Positions 37,484-46,896 of a stretch of 64,000 nt of DNA are shown one piece after another. Source of the DNA: Terriglobia bacterium (GTDB lineage Bacteria; Acidobacteriota; Terriglobia; Bryobacterales; UBA6623); contig VXRL01000044.1 of the NCBI GenBank assembly GCA_009838515.1, positions 32,439-96,438 of the forward strand. The letters are read 5' to 3'. The translations under genes and the position numbers were made by a program. How positions within the stretch are numbered: the stretch's first letter is position 1; every line of letters begins with the position of its first letter. The notes beneath the pieces were generated by a model. The model saw nothing but the letters and a program-made list of their open reading frames with translations. It searched no databases and was not told the DNA's origin.

Positions 37484-38055
37484 GCATCGTAGCGTTGGCG
37501 CAGGAAGTTCCCCAGCAGCTGCTTGCCGCACGACGTCAGGATGGACTCGGGATGAAACTGCACGCCTTCGACCGCCAAGCTGCGATGCCGCACGCCCATA
37601 ATGACGCCATCATCGGTCCACGCCGAGATCTCTAGATCCTTCGGGAGCGATTCACGTTCGATGATCAGGGAGTGATAGCGAGTAGCGACGAAGCCCTGCT
37701 CCAAGCCGGCGAAGATGGACCGGCCATCATGCTTAACCAAGCTCGTCTTGCCGTGCATCAAGGAAGGAGCTCGGATCACCTTGCCGCCAAACGCTTCGCC
37801 GATCGACTGGTGGCCTAGACAGACCCCCAAGATTGGCACCTCCCCCGCCATCTCTTGGATCAACTCTACGGAAACTCCGGCCTCTTTGGGAGTGCACGGG
37901 CCGGGCGAGACGAGAATTCGCTCCGGTCTCAGCGCGCGAATCTCCCGCACCGTTACTTCGTCGTTGCGCCGAACCTCTAGCGACGCCCCGAGTTCGCCGA
38001 GGTACTGCACAAGGTTGAAAGTGAACGAGTCGTAGTTGTCAACGACGAAGATCAT
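37480..38055 (-). CDS. anthranilate/aminodeoxychorismate synthase glutaminase subunit
   Basis: 191 residues starting [20 protein letters not shown], the standard TrpG/PabA opening. The class I glutaminase triad is GVCLGHQ (Cys near 80), and His and Glu in [10 protein letters not shown] (near 170). It supplies ammonia to a TrpE or PabB partner, for tryptophan or folate synthesis; no partner gene is in the window, so TrpG and PabA cannot be told apart. The upstream 310-bp region is shared with the divergent mannonate-dehydratase-like gene. Confidence 0.9.
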   Translation of the reverse strand: MIFVVDNYDSFTFNLVQYLGELGASLEVRRNDEVTVREIRALRPERILVSPGPCTPKEAGVSVELIQEMAGEVPILGVCLGHQSIGEAFGGKVIRAPSLMHGKTSLVKHDGRSIFAGLEQGFVATRYHSLIIERESLPKDLEISAWTDDGVIMGVRHRSLAVEGVQFHPESILTSCGKQLLGNFLRQRYDA

Positions 38056-38327
38056 CGCTTTTCTTATTCTTACCTGTCCGGCACCGACGCTCTCACGCGG
38101 GTGGCGCGGGGTTGTGATGGCGCTGCTTCGCAAGCAATGTCCGATGCCGCGACCGGATCCATGGCTTGGCGAGTCGAGCGACTGGAACTTGGTCGCGCCG
38201 ATGGCCCCTGGCAACCAGCGCGGGTGCGCCTCCTCTAGGGGCATCCGCGAGCTGATCTATCGCGACCTCGGAAACTATATCGGCGCGAGTCGAACACGCG
38301 AGGGGAAAATCAGGCAAACTAGCATCG

Positions 38328-38342
38328 GACCGCCTAGCGGTC
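38328..38342. promoter_or_regulatory. inverted repeat upstream of the mannonate-dehydratase-like gene
   Basis: A perfect 6-bp inverted repeat GACCGC-CTA-GCGGTC lies 23 bp before the ATG at 38366, within the 310-bp divergent region 38056-38365, where no other gene was seen. It is placed like a repressor operator or an RBS-masking hairpin. The short length makes chance occurrence possible. Confidence 0.3.
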
Positions 38343-38365
38343 GGGGAGACTACTTGGAGTTCGCC

Positions 38366-39460
38366 ATGAATCGCAGAACCTTCGTTACCGCAACGACCAT
38401 AGGCGCCGCCGGCAGCGCCTGCTCTCCGGAGCCCGAAGCGACCAAAGCGGCCCTTCCGCCGATGCGCATGCATGTCGGGGCCCAGCGGAGCCCCACGAAC
38501 AGAGAGATGTTGCAATTTCTCAAGCGCCACGGCGTAGATCACTGCTGCGGATACCCGCCACATCCGGGCGAGCGCGGCCATTGGTCGGTCGAGGATCTCG
38601 TCAAGACCCGCGAACTGTGCGAATCCGAGGGCGTGGCACTCGACATGGTCGCCCTCCCCTTCCTCGCTTCGTCCCACATCGACCGCGAGAGCCGGGGCGC
38701 GATCATGTTGGGGGAATCTCCGCAGCGCGACCGCGACATTGAGGATATCCACAAAATGATCGAGGGCTGCGCGAGTGCCGGAATCCCGGCCTTCAAGTAC
38801 AACATGAGCATCTTGGGCGTGCTCCGGACTGAGCCCACGCCCGGACGGGGCGGCTCTCTCTACTCGACTTGGCGCTTGGACGAAGCTGTGGCCGATCCGC
38901 CCCTCACGCGGGCGGGTCGGGTGGACGAGGACACCGCGTGGGAGCGCATCACCTACTTCCTCGACAGGGTGATCCCGGTCGCGAACGAGTTCCGCATCCG
39001 TGCCGCGTGCCATCCGCACGATCCGGGCGTCCCCCCTGAGGGCTACCAAGGCGCGGCCCGCGTGCTCGGCACGCCCGAGGGGCTGTACAGGTTCATGGGG
39101 ATTCAAGAGAGCCCCTATCACGGGTTCAACCTCTGCCTCGGCACGACCGCCGAGATGCTCCAAGACCCGGCAACGCAGATTCACGATGTGATCCGCCGCA
39201 TAGGCGGCGCCAAGAAGATCTTCAACATCCACTTCCGCAACATCGTGGGCAAGCGCGACAGCTTCCAAGAGGTCTATCCCGACGAGGGCGACATGAACAT
39301 GGTCGCGGCCGCCCGAACGCTGTGGGAGGTCGACTACCCCTACATGGTGATGCCCGACCACATGCCGCGGCATGACGACGACCTCAACCGCCGCCAAGGC
39401 TTCGCGTACGGATTCGGCTACATCAAGGGGCTGCTGCAGGCTCTGCGGGAGTCTGCCTGA
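38366..39460 (+). CDS. exported mannonate dehydratase-like (UxuA family) protein
   Basis: 364 residues from ATG 38366 (MNRRTFVTATTIGAAGSACS), an N-terminus with twin Arg and a possible lipobox ending at Cys, implying Tat export and perhaps lipid anchoring. UxuA-like metal and substrate motifs are present: CHPHDPGVPPEGYQGAAR (about 215), FNLCLGTTAEM (about 255), and IHFRNIVGKRDSFQE (about 290). The family dehydrates mannonate to 2-keto-3-deoxygluconate, normally in the cytosol. Export is unusual, and the true substrate may differ. A related TIM-barrel isomerase is the main alternative. Confidence 0.75.
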   Translation: MNRRTFVTATTIGAAGSACSPEPEATKAALPPMRMHVGAQRSPTNREMLQFLKRHGVDHCCGYPPHPGERGHWSVEDLVKTRELCESEGVALDMVALPFLASSHIDRESRGAIMLGESPQRDRDIEDIHKMIEGCASAGIPAFKYNMSILGVLRTEPTPGRGGSLYSTWRLDEAVADPPLTRAGRVDEDTAWERITYFLDRVIPVANEFRIRAACHPHDPGVPPEGYQGAARVLGTPEGLYRFMGIQESPYHGFNLCLGTTAEMLQDPATQIHDVIRRIGGAKKIFNIHFRNIVGKRDSFQEVYPDEGDMNMVAAARTLWEVDYPYMVMPDHMPRHDDDLNRRQGFAYGFGYIKGLLQALRESA

Positions 39461-39467
39461 GCCAGAC

Positions 39468-39493
39468 TGCCGGGCAGCCTAGCGACCCCGGCA
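39468..39493. terminator. weak stem-loop between convergent genes
   Basis: TGCCGGG and CCCGGCA form a 7-bp stem around a 12-base loop, 8 bp after the UxuA-like stop and about 50 bp beyond the convergent receptor stop. There is no T-tract, so termination is uncertain. Confidence 0.35.
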
Positions 39494-39542
39494 AGAGAGG
39501 AGGCGCAACAGCGAGCTGCGGCCGGCCGCCGACTCCACATCT

Positions 39543-42500
39543 TCAGAAGTGATACCGCACCCCGATCTGCGCCTGCATCGGGCCTGTGCCATAGACCTGC
39601 TGGTTGTTGCGGTCATAGGCGCCGCTCGCATCGCGCAGGCGTTGGAACGAGGCCGCCGGGCCGATCACCGCGCCAGTCGCCAGGTCCAGCCCCGGACCGT
39701 AGATCGAGTTGAAGCTGCCGTATTCGACGTTTGCCGCATTGAACGCGTTGAACAGTTCGAGCGAGAGTTCCATCCGCGACCGCTCCGAGAAGCGAAACTC
39801 GCGCAAGACGCGCATGTCCCAGTTGCTCATGGCGCGGTTTCGGAAGGAGTTTCGGTCGAAGTACTTTCCGGGTGATTCCAAAGCCCGGTCATGGGCGATG
39901 CGATCCCCGTTCAGGTCCTGTCCCGCGAACGGATTCAGCGGCGGTGCGCTCGTGGCTCGGACGATTGCCGCCCACGAGAAGCCCAGCGGCAGCGCAACGG
40001 TGGCATGAGCGGTCAACTGGTGGCGCATGTCCAGGCTGCCGGGTCCCCAAGCATGCTCGGGACGGCCGTTGTCGGTGTAGCGCGGCTCCCAGAAATAGCC
40101 GTCGTTGACATCGCTCGTGAGCGCCTTCGCATACGTGTAGTGCGCAGCGAACAGCAGGCGCTTGCCCTTGTATTTCCAATTCGCAGTCATGCCGTCGTAG
40201 TTGGCTCGCCCGATGGATTCGATGACCCCTAGCGTGCCCAGTTCGGGGGCGGGCCTGCTGGAAGTGTCGTAGAAGGGTATCTGGGCCGGGTCATCGGGGC
40301 GCACAGCGGCCGGCATCAGGTTATAGTTCCTCATGCCATGTAGGCGGGTTGCCCGGTGGCGCATCCACTGCAGGCCAATCACCGAGGCATCGGTCAACTC
40401 GTACTCAAAGGCGAGCGTGTACTTTATCGATCGAGGGTTGCGGAAATCCGGGCTGACCGTCTGGGGGGTCGCTCCGGCGTACCTGTCGCCATCGAGCACG
40501 AGGGCGACTTCGTCCCGCGAAAACACAGGCAGCTCGGCCAGCGGATACCGGTTCAGGTCGATCCCTGCGGCCAAGAACTGCTGGTAAATCGTTGCGTGCT
40601 TGGTCGGCAGCGCAACCGGGAGATTGAATGCCGGCTCGCGAAACGCCTTCGTCGACGCGTTGAAGAAGACCGGTGGCGTGATGGCATGGAATATGCCCGC
40701 GCTACCCCGGATCACAAACCTGCGTGACAGGCCCTGGTGGCTGTAGGCAAAGCCCAGGCGCGGCATCCACTGGCCGAGATCGTCGGGGAGCGAGCGCGGC
40801 GAGACCGTTCCGAACGAGAACTTGGCCCGGCTCACGCGCTCGATCAGCAAGTCGTTGCCGACTTCTGGGGTCTGATTGAATTGCCCTGCCCAGCGAAATC
40901 CCATGTCCAGGGTCAGGCCCGGAGCCGCCCTCCAAGAGTCTTGGAAATAGAGTGCGGCGTGCCCCAAGCGTTGCTGTCCTAGAGTGCTGCCGACTTGGCG
41001 GAGGAAGATCCCGGGCGCGTCGAAACGGTTCGGAATGGCCCCTCCGGGAGTCAAGATGTCCAAGATTTCGTCCGGGTCGGAGCTGAAGGGCGTGAAAAAG
41101 CCGAACTGGGCGAATCCGAACTGATCATCGATCCAGACGCGGTCGATCTCACCGCCGAACTTGATGCCGTGCGCCCCTCGGTGGACCATCAGGCTGTTGG
41201 TCAGCTTCGGGCGGATGTCGGATTCGGTCGTGGGCAGGATGAACGAGCTTCCGAAATCACCGATGACCGTGGATATCAGCGGGCCTTCCGCGTTGGGCAG
41301 GCGCGGTCGCTCTTCACGCGTGATCGTGAATCGCAGCTGATTGACCACGTTTGGCGAGAACAGGCTGGTTAGCTGCGAGGTGAAAAAGTGGATCGAGTCC
41401 TGCTCGGTGCCGTTGGAACTCAGCGCGCTGGTGGTCCTTGCTTGTGCGGGACCTTCGTTGGTGGCGGCGTTTCGCCCGTCGGCATTGCTGAAGTTGTAGC
41501 GGACCATGAACTTGCCGCCGCCCGAGAAGTGGTAGTCCAGCCGCGGCGTGAGCGCAAGCGCATCGTTAGTGCTCTCGAACCCGGTTTCGAGGCTCTTGTA
41601 GTAGTCGTAGGCCTCCGGCCCTCGCTCCCGGTCGGCGGAGGCGAGCAGAGGAAACTCGACGTATCGCGGGCTCACGCTTGCCTGACGCTCGATGGCGAGG
41701 AACCAGAACGCTCTGTCGGCCCGCAGCGGGCCTCCCACCGAGCCCCCGAACTGCTGCAGCTTTTCCAGCACCTTGGCCCCGAAAGGGTCGGCGCGGCCAA
41801 GCCGCGGATGGCGGATCTGGTAGAACGCGTCGCCGTGCAGCTCGCTTCCGCCGGACTTGGTCGAGACGTTGACGACGCCGGAAATCGTGCGCCCGTATTC
41901 TGCCGTGAATCCCGATGTGACTGCTTGAAACTCCTGCACGGCGCTCTGCGGGACGGTGATAACCTTGCTGGCCCGCTCCCCGCCCTGGATGCCGCCGAAG
42001 AACGACTGGTTATAGTCGGAGCCATCAACCATGACGTTGGTGTAAATCCCGCGCATGGCCGCGAAGGACAGTTGCCCGGTGGCTCGCGAGACTTGCACGC
42101 TCGGCGTCAGCAGGGCGAAGTCGTGGAACCTGCGGCCATTGATCGGCAGCTCGTTGAACGTCTGGCTGGCCACGGTGTTGCTGGACGCCGGGAGCATCGC
42201 GTCAAGCATTGACGCCGAGACCTCGACCTGAACATAGGTGGCCTCAAGGGCCAGCTCCAAATCCACCTGGACTGCGCTGCCCACGCTGACGGTGATGCCA
42301 TCGGCCGTGGTCGGCGCGAAATCGGGACTCGAGGCAGTCACCAAGTACTCCCCGGGCCCGAGCGAACCGGCCTGAAACCAGCCGGTTACATCGGAACGCA
42401 CCGTGCGCTCCAACCCGCTGTCGAGAGACGTGACGACCACCTCGGCATCTGGGATGGGCCCGGAGTCGGGACCGCTCACACGACCGACGATTCGGCCGAG

Positions 42501-42644
42501 ATTGGCGTCGAACTGCGCCGCGAGCCGACCAAGGGGCGCCGCCAGTGCCATGAGCAGGCAGGCTCCCAGCACAGCCGCCAGCGAACGGCGGCCGGGGGCG
42601 CGGAAGACCTCGATCACGCCCCCTCTTGGCGCGTTCCCCTGCAT
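39543..42644 (-). CDS. Oar-type TonB-dependent outer-membrane receptor
   Basis: 1033 residues. The signal sequence (LAAVLGACLLMALAAPLG) follows a basic stretch. The regulatory-like domain is GRIVGRVSGPDSGPIPDAEV. The plug contains TNVMVDGSDYNQSFFGGIQG and TSGFTAEYGRTISGVVNVST, and the barrel ends GVRYHF with terminal Phe. It is the third such receptor in the window. It faces the mannonate-dehydratase-like gene and lies 160 bp downstream of a molybdopterin oxidoreductase on the same strand, so its promoter may lie in that gap. Confidence 0.9.
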   Translation of the reverse strand: MQGNAPRGGVIEVFRAPGRRSLAAVLGACLLMALAAPLGRLAAQFDANLGRIVGRVSGPDSGPIPDAEVVVTSLDSGLERTVRSDVTGWFQAGSLGPGEYLVTASSPDFAPTTADGITVSVGSAVQVDLELALEATYVQVEVSASMLDAMLPASSNTVASQTFNELPINGRRFHDFALLTPSVQVSRATGQLSFAAMRGIYTNVMVDGSDYNQSFFGGIQGGERASKVITVPQSAVQEFQAVTSGFTAEYGRTISGVVNVSTKSGGSELHGDAFYQIRHPRLGRADPFGAKVLEKLQQFGGSVGGPLRADRAFWFLAIERQASVSPRYVEFPLLASADRERGPEAYDYYKSLETGFESTNDALALTPRLDYHFSGGGKFMVRYNFSNADGRNAATNEGPAQARTTSALSSNGTEQDSIHFFTSQLTSLFSPNVVNQLRFTITREERPRLPNAEGPLISTVIGDFGSSFILPTTESDIRPKLTNSLMVHRGAHGIKFGGEIDRVWIDDQFGFAQFGFFTPFSSDPDEILDILTPGGAIPNRFDAPGIFLRQVGSTLGQQRLGHAALYFQDSWRAAPGLTLDMGFRWAGQFNQTPEVGNDLLIERVSRAKFSFGTVSPRSLPDDLGQWMPRLGFAYSHQGLSRRFVIRGSAGIFHAITPPVFFNASTKAFREPAFNLPVALPTKHATIYQQFLAAGIDLNRYPLAELPVFSRDEVALVLDGDRYAGATPQTVSPDFRNPRSIKYTLAFEYELTDASVIGLQWMRHRATRLHGMRNYNLMPAAVRPDDPAQIPFYDTSSRPAPELGTLGVIESIGRANYDGMTANWKYKGKRLLFAAHYTYAKALTSDVNDGYFWEPRYTDNGRPEHAWGPGSLDMRHQLTAHATVALPLGFSWAAIVRATSAPPLNPFAGQDLNGDRIAHDRALESPGKYFDRNSFRNRAMSNWDMRVLREFRFSERSRMELSLELFNAFNAANVEYGSFNSIYGPGLDLATGAVIGPAASFQRLRDASGAYDRNNQQVYGTGPMQAQIGVRYHF

Positions 42645-42804
42645 TACAGAATTCTATCGGAACGCCAGAACGCAACGCGGCGGCGGTCGCTTCCAAGATA
42701 TCCTCAACGCTTGCCAGCGCTGGCCTGGTCGGGGCCGCTGCGGTTGGAACTCGCGGCGTGCGCGAGACTGGCTCATCCCGGGCGACTGCTCGCCCCTCCG
42801 AGCG

Positions 42805-43887
42805 CTAGATTGCGAACACCAGCGGTTTCTTGGCAGTCGAGGCCGCCACCGTGATATCCAGCGGGCGACTGAAGTTGACGTGATAGCCGCCGTGCAGCGG
42901 ATTGTGGCGGCCCGGCTGGATCTCGCCCGAGGCCGAGATGGCGCGGGCCAGCAAACTGTACGCCCCCTGTCCGGGTGGCTCCCATGCGAACTGCCAGCGC
43001 GTCCAACTGTAGCGACGTTGGGGCCCGACCAGTTCGGCCCGCCGCCAGGAATCGCCGCCATCGCAACTCAGTTCCACCGCCGCGACGGCCTCCGGGCCGG
43101 CCCAAGCGATGCCCTCGATCAGCCTCATCCCGGGCGCGACGCAATCTCCCTGCCGCGGGCGAATGATCTCAGACTTGGGCAGCATCATACCCACCACATC
43201 CTCGCTAATGCCCCGCGCTGTCTTGCGCCGGACCGTGTACTTGACGCTCTGAAAGAAGCCCCGAAACGGCGCGTCGACCACCCGCAGGGTGCGCAGCCAC
43301 TTCACCGAAGCCACGCCATACCAACCAGGCACTACGAGCCGCGCCGGAAATCCGTGCTCTGCTGCCAGCGGCTCGCCGTTCATCCTCAGCGCGATCAGCG
43401 TGTCGGGATGCAGTGCCATGTCGAGCGGCAGGCTCCGAGCGAACCGCACCGCCCCTTCGGACCCGCCTTCGACGCCACTGTCCGCGCCTTCAAAGACCAC
43501 TTCCAGCGCACCGTCCTCGATCCCGGCTGATTCCAGGAGCAGTCTTGCCTGGACACCGCCCCACTCGGCATTGCCGACCGCGCCGGCGCCCCATTGCACG
43601 CCCGGCACCTTGCCCTCGAGAAACGACCTGCCATTGCCCGCGCACTCGAGAGTAGCCACCAAGCTAGCTTGCGGCATCTGCTCGAGGGCGCCGTGGGTGA
43701 GCTGAATCTCGCGCTCGACGCGGCCGGTTATGCCGAGCGTCCAGCCGTCGGGCTCAAGCTCTGGACTGTCGAAGTGATTGCGGACATAAAAGCTCTCGTT
43801 CGGCGTGATCCAGTTGCTGAGAGCGTCCACCGGTGTCTCGCTGTTCTCCGGAGACCTCGTGACAACTCGGCGACCGCTCGCTGGCAT
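42805..43887 (-). CDS. molybdopterin-dependent sulfite-oxidase-like enzyme
   Basis: 360 residues from ATG 43887. Molybdopterin-binding features of the sulfite oxidase fold are seen: NESFYVRNHFDSPELEPDGW (residue 35), the molybdenum-ligand Cys in LECAGNGRSF (near 85), VGNAEWGGVQARLLL, GFPARLVVPGWYGVASVKWL (near 195) and the C-terminal dimerisation domain with AVELSCDGGDSW. No haem domain or obvious signal peptide is seen with this start; the frame is open upstream, where RRRALRLGLGLGSCG resembles a Tat signal, so a longer exported form is possible. The electron donor is unknown. Confidence 0.82.
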   Translation of the reverse strand: MPASGRRVVTRSPENSETPVDALSNWITPNESFYVRNHFDSPELEPDGWTLGITGRVEREIQLTHGALEQMPQASLVATLECAGNGRSFLEGKVPGVQWGAGAVGNAEWGGVQARLLLESAGIEDGALEVVFEGADSGVEGGSEGAVRFARSLPLDMALHPDTLIALRMNGEPLAAEHGFPARLVVPGWYGVASVKWLRTLRVVDAPFRGFFQSVKYTVRRKTARGISEDVVGMMLPKSEIIRPRQGDCVAPGMRLIEGIAWAGPEAVAAVELSCDGGDSWRRAELVGPQRRYSWTRWQFAWEPPGQGAYSLLARAISASGEIQPGRHNPLHGGYHVNFSRPLDITVAASTAKKPLVFAI

Positions 43888-44077
43888 GGCCCTATCATAC
43901 ACACGTATCCTACTGATTGCACATAGGTTAATCACCGTATTGTTGATCGGGATTGCGGGGGAATCGACCTCGGGACGCTCGGGGCCGACCGAGACGGCAG
44001 GCCATGCTACGCCACGGTACCGCCACCAGCTCAAGCCGCAGCTTCCCAATCCCAGGCCTAGCCTGAGGGCGCGGCGC

Positions 44078-45328
44078 CTAGAGAGCTTCCCAGAGGGCGC
44101 GGACCGGAACTGCGTACATCGAGTCGCCGAAGCCGGCGCTGATCTCTCCGTCGTAGAGCACGACGCCACAAACAAAGCGGTCGCCTGCGGCGGCTTTGAG
44201 CTTGCGCAAGCCGCGAAAGTCCGCCGGATGCACTGTGGCCGCGGCCTTGACTTCTATTCCCGCGACCGACCTAGTGCCCTGCTCGATGACGAGGTCGACT
44301 TCAACCCCGTCCCGATCACGGTAGTGAAAGAACGAATACGGCCCTTCCAAGCAGCTCGCCTGTCTGCGCAGTTCTTGGTAGACGAATGTCTCCAGCAATT
44401 GGCCAAGCAGGGTGCGGTCCGCTGCGAGCCCGGGCGCATCGACGCCGATCAATGCGCAAGCAAGGCCGGTATCTCCCATGTGCATCTTGGGCGATTTGAC
44501 GATACGGCTAAGGCGATTGCTGTGCCACGGCGAGACCCTCTCCACCAAGAACAGCCTCTCCAGCAGCGTGAAGTATTCGTGGATCGTGTTCCTGCTGACA
44601 TGGAATGGTGCGGCGAGACTGGCCAGATTGAAGGGGCTGGCCGTGTGTGTCGCGACCGCCGCGATCAGCCTAGGCATCGTCTCCAAGGACCGAATGTTGG
44701 CTAGGTCGCGCACATCGCGCTGGATCAAGTTCTCGATGAAATCGAGATACCAAGTGGCCCGGCGGCGGCCCGCCAGACGCTCGAGAGCGGCTGGATAGCC
44801 ACCCGCCACGATGCGCTCGGCCAGCCCGCCAGCCAGGCGTTCCGCCCGGCGCGTCCCGAAGCCGCCAGCAAACACCGTCGGGATGAAGTTCGACGGCCCT
44901 CCCTGCACGATCTCGCACTGGGAGAACGGATACAGCCGGACCGTCTGCATCCGCCCGGCCAGCGAGTCAGACAGCCTTGGAACCAACATGATGTTTGTCG
45001 AACCAGTTAGGACAAATCGACCGGGCGTCCGGTCGCGGTCTACGGCAATCTTTAGAGCGGTGAACAGTTCCGGGACTCGCTGGATTTCGTCGAGTATCGC
45101 GCGGGCCGGGAGTTCCCCCACAAACCCGACTGGGTCGCTCTGCACGGTACGCCTAGCATTGTCATCGTCGAAGCTGATATAGGCGTATTCCCGGGGTCTT
45201 CCAATCTCCTGCGCGAAGGTGGTCTTGCCACACTGTCGGGGACCCTGAATGAGGGTCACCGGAGAGTCATCCAGAGCCTCAGTCAACAGTGTTTCGGCGT
45301 GGCGCGGATAGATGGCAGATTTTTGCAC
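44078..45328 (-). CDS. AAA ATPase with DUF4143 domain
   Basis: 416 residues. Walker A is LIQGPRQCGKTTFAQE (near 30), Walker B is ARAILDEIQRVPE (near 80), and sensor 1 is FVLTGSTNIM. A winged-helix-like section (FHVSRNTIHEYFTLLERLFLV) and the DUF4143 nuclease-like end (YRDRDGVEVDLVIEQG ... GIEVKAAATV) follow. This class is common and often occurs as solitary, mobile-seeming genes with unclear function. Its start lies 36 bp from the six-copy direct-repeat array, which therefore occupies its promoter region. Confidence 0.88.
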   Translation of the reverse strand: MQKSAIYPRHAETLLTEALDDSPVTLIQGPRQCGKTTFAQEIGRPREYAYISFDDDNARRTVQSDPVGFVGELPARAILDEIQRVPELFTALKIAVDRDRTPGRFVLTGSTNIMLVPRLSDSLAGRMQTVRLYPFSQCEIVQGGPSNFIPTVFAGGFGTRRAERLAGGLAERIVAGGYPAALERLAGRRRATWYLDFIENLIQRDVRDLANIRSLETMPRLIAAVATHTASPFNLASLAAPFHVSRNTIHEYFTLLERLFLVERVSPWHSNRLSRIVKSPKMHMGDTGLACALIGVDAPGLAADRTLLGQLLETFVYQELRRQASCLEGPYSFFHYRDRDGVEVDLVIEQGTRSVAGIEVKAAATVHPADFRGLRKLKAAAGDRFVCGVVLYDGEISAGFGDSMYAVPVRALWEAL

Positions 45329-45364
45329 GACAAAGAGCTATGTAAGTTGAATAGTCTAGCTTAC

Positions 45365-45498
45365 CATTCGGCAGATCGTCAGTTCCAGCATCGGCAGATC
45401 GTCAGCTTGCCATTCGGCAGATCGTCAGTTCCAGCATCGGCAGATCGTCAGCTTGCCATTCGGCAGATCGTCAGTTCCAGCATCGGCAGATCGTCACT
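45365..45498. repeat. iteron-like array of six direct repeats, exact 23-bp period
   Basis: The 13-bp core CGGCAGATCGTCA begins at 45369, 45392, 45415, 45438, 45461 and 45484. The 10-bp linkers alternate between GTTCCAGCAT and GCTTGCCATT, so the higher-order unit is 46 bp. The array fills the divergent gap between the DUF4143 ATPase and der. The 46-bp unit is not a multiple of three, so it is not a coding repeat, and the linkers are far too short and too alike for CRISPR spacers. A degenerate extra unit precedes it at about 45355. Confidence 0.9.
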
Positions 45499-45544
45499 AG
45501 GCGACTGCGGCCTACGTCGAGCAACGTGGCTCGCGTTGGGCTGC

Positions 45545-45550
45545 TATGAT
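45545..45550 (+). promoter_or_regulatory. -10 box for a probably leaderless der mRNA
   Basis: TATGAT lies exactly six bases (CCCCGC) before the der ATG and there is no Shine-Dalgarno sequence, so the message would begin at or beside the start codon. Confidence 0.55.
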
Positions 45551-45556
45551 CCCCGC

Positions 45557-46867
45557 ATGGAGCCGACTCGGCCGCCGCAACTGGTAATCGTCGGGCGGCA
45601 GAATGTTGGCAAGTCAACGCTCTTCAACCGCATCACTAGCTCGCGAAGGTCGATCGTTGGCGACCACGCCGGTCTGACCCGGGACCGCATTCGGCTGCCT
45701 GTCAAATGGCAGGGCAAGCTGTTTGAAGTGACCGACACGGGCGGCATGACCTTCTTCGAAAAGGAGGAGATTTCCTCCTTGGTCAGCGAACGGGTGAGGC
45801 ACGCGATCGACGACGCCGACCACGTGATCCTGGTCGTCGACGGCCGGACCGAGCTCACACCGACCGATTACGAATTGGCCCAACTCCTGAGACAGGGCGG
45901 ATCCCCGGTCAGCGTGGCGGTCAACAAGTGCGACACTCCCGCTCTAGACGCGCTGGCGCTGCAGTTCAGCGAGCTGGGCTTCGCGGCGGTGTTCCCGATT
46001 TCAGCCGAGCACGGGCTCGGCATCGAACCCTTGCTCTCGAAAGCGACCCATGGATTCTTGTCCGACGACGCCAGCGACGACACCCAGGACCGCCCGATCC
46101 GCATCGCCATCCTCGGCAGGCCAAACGTCGGCAAGTCGACCCTGCTCAACCGGCTCGTCGGCGGCAGTCCCGCAATCGTGTCGGCGGTGCCGGGCACGAC
46201 TCGCGACGCCGTCGATGCCGAAGCCGTACATCGCAACCAGCGGTTCGTGTTCGTCGACACGGCCGGGATCCGGCGCAAGAGCAAGACCAAGCAGATGACA
46301 GAGAAGCTCAGCATCGTCATGGCCCAGCGCCACTTGCGTATGGCCGGCGTGGCGCTGCTCCTGGTCGATCCCCGAGAGGGCGTCACGGCCCAAGATACAC
46401 ACATCGCGGGCTATATCCACGACGCGGGCAAGGCGTGCATTGTCGTCGCCAACAAGTGGGACGTCGCTGACCGGGCGCCAGGGGAGTTCCGCCGCCACGT
46501 GCGAGAGGAGCTCAAGATGCTGCCGTACGCCCCGGTTGCCTTCGTCTCGGCCCGCACGGGCCTGCGCGTGCAGAGCCTCTTCCCGCTTGTCAAGAAGGCC
46601 GACCGAGCCGCTCAAAAGCGCGTGCCGACTGCAGAGCTGAACCGATTCCTGGCGGAACTGGACATGGAGCGCGTCACGGTGCCAGGGCGCAAGCCGAAGT
46701 TCACGTATCTCACGCAGGTGGCGACTCGGCCGCCGACATTCTTGTTCTTCGGCAACCACAGGGGCCAGCTGCACTTCGGGCTCGAGCGCTACCTAATCAA
46801 CCAAGTCCGCGAACGCTTTGGATTCGAGGGCACCCCGATCGTGGTGCGTTCGCGCAGCCGCCGCTAG
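45557..46867 (+). CDS. der: ribosome-assembly GTPase Der (EngA)
   Basis: 436 residues with the two tandem G-domains and KH-like end unique to Der. First domain: IVGRQNVGKSTLFNR (residue 10), DTGGM, NKCD. Second domain: ILGRPNVGKSTLLNR (about 185), DTAGIRRK, NKWD, then the RNA-binding end with TYLTQVATRPPTFLFFGNH. It is needed for 50S ribosome maturation. The first P-loop is GRQNVGKS rather than the common GRPNVGKS. The upstream open frame runs through the repeat array, but the family start is at 45557. Confidence 0.95.
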   Translation: MEPTRPPQLVIVGRQNVGKSTLFNRITSSRRSIVGDHAGLTRDRIRLPVKWQGKLFEVTDTGGMTFFEKEEISSLVSERVRHAIDDADHVILVVDGRTELTPTDYELAQLLRQGGSPVSVAVNKCDTPALDALALQFSELGFAAVFPISAEHGLGIEPLLSKATHGFLSDDASDDTQDRPIRIAILGRPNVGKSTLLNRLVGGSPAIVSAVPGTTRDAVDAEAVHRNQRFVFVDTAGIRRKSKTKQMTEKLSIVMAQRHLRMAGVALLLVDPREGVTAQDTHIAGYIHDAGKACIVVANKWDVADRAPGEFRRHVREELKMLPYAPVAFVSARTGLRVQSLFPLVKKADRAAQKRVPTAELNRFLAELDMERVTVPGRKPKFTYLTQVATRPPTFLFFGNHRGQLHFGLERYLINQVRERFGFEGTPIVVRSRSRR

Positions 46868-46896
46868 AGACGAGCGGCGAGTGCCTCAACGCTCGG

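Noticed and set aside
45365..45498. CRISPR array
   Set aside because: Repeats are 13 bp, the intervening segments are 10 bp and only of two alternating kinds, and there are no cas genes.
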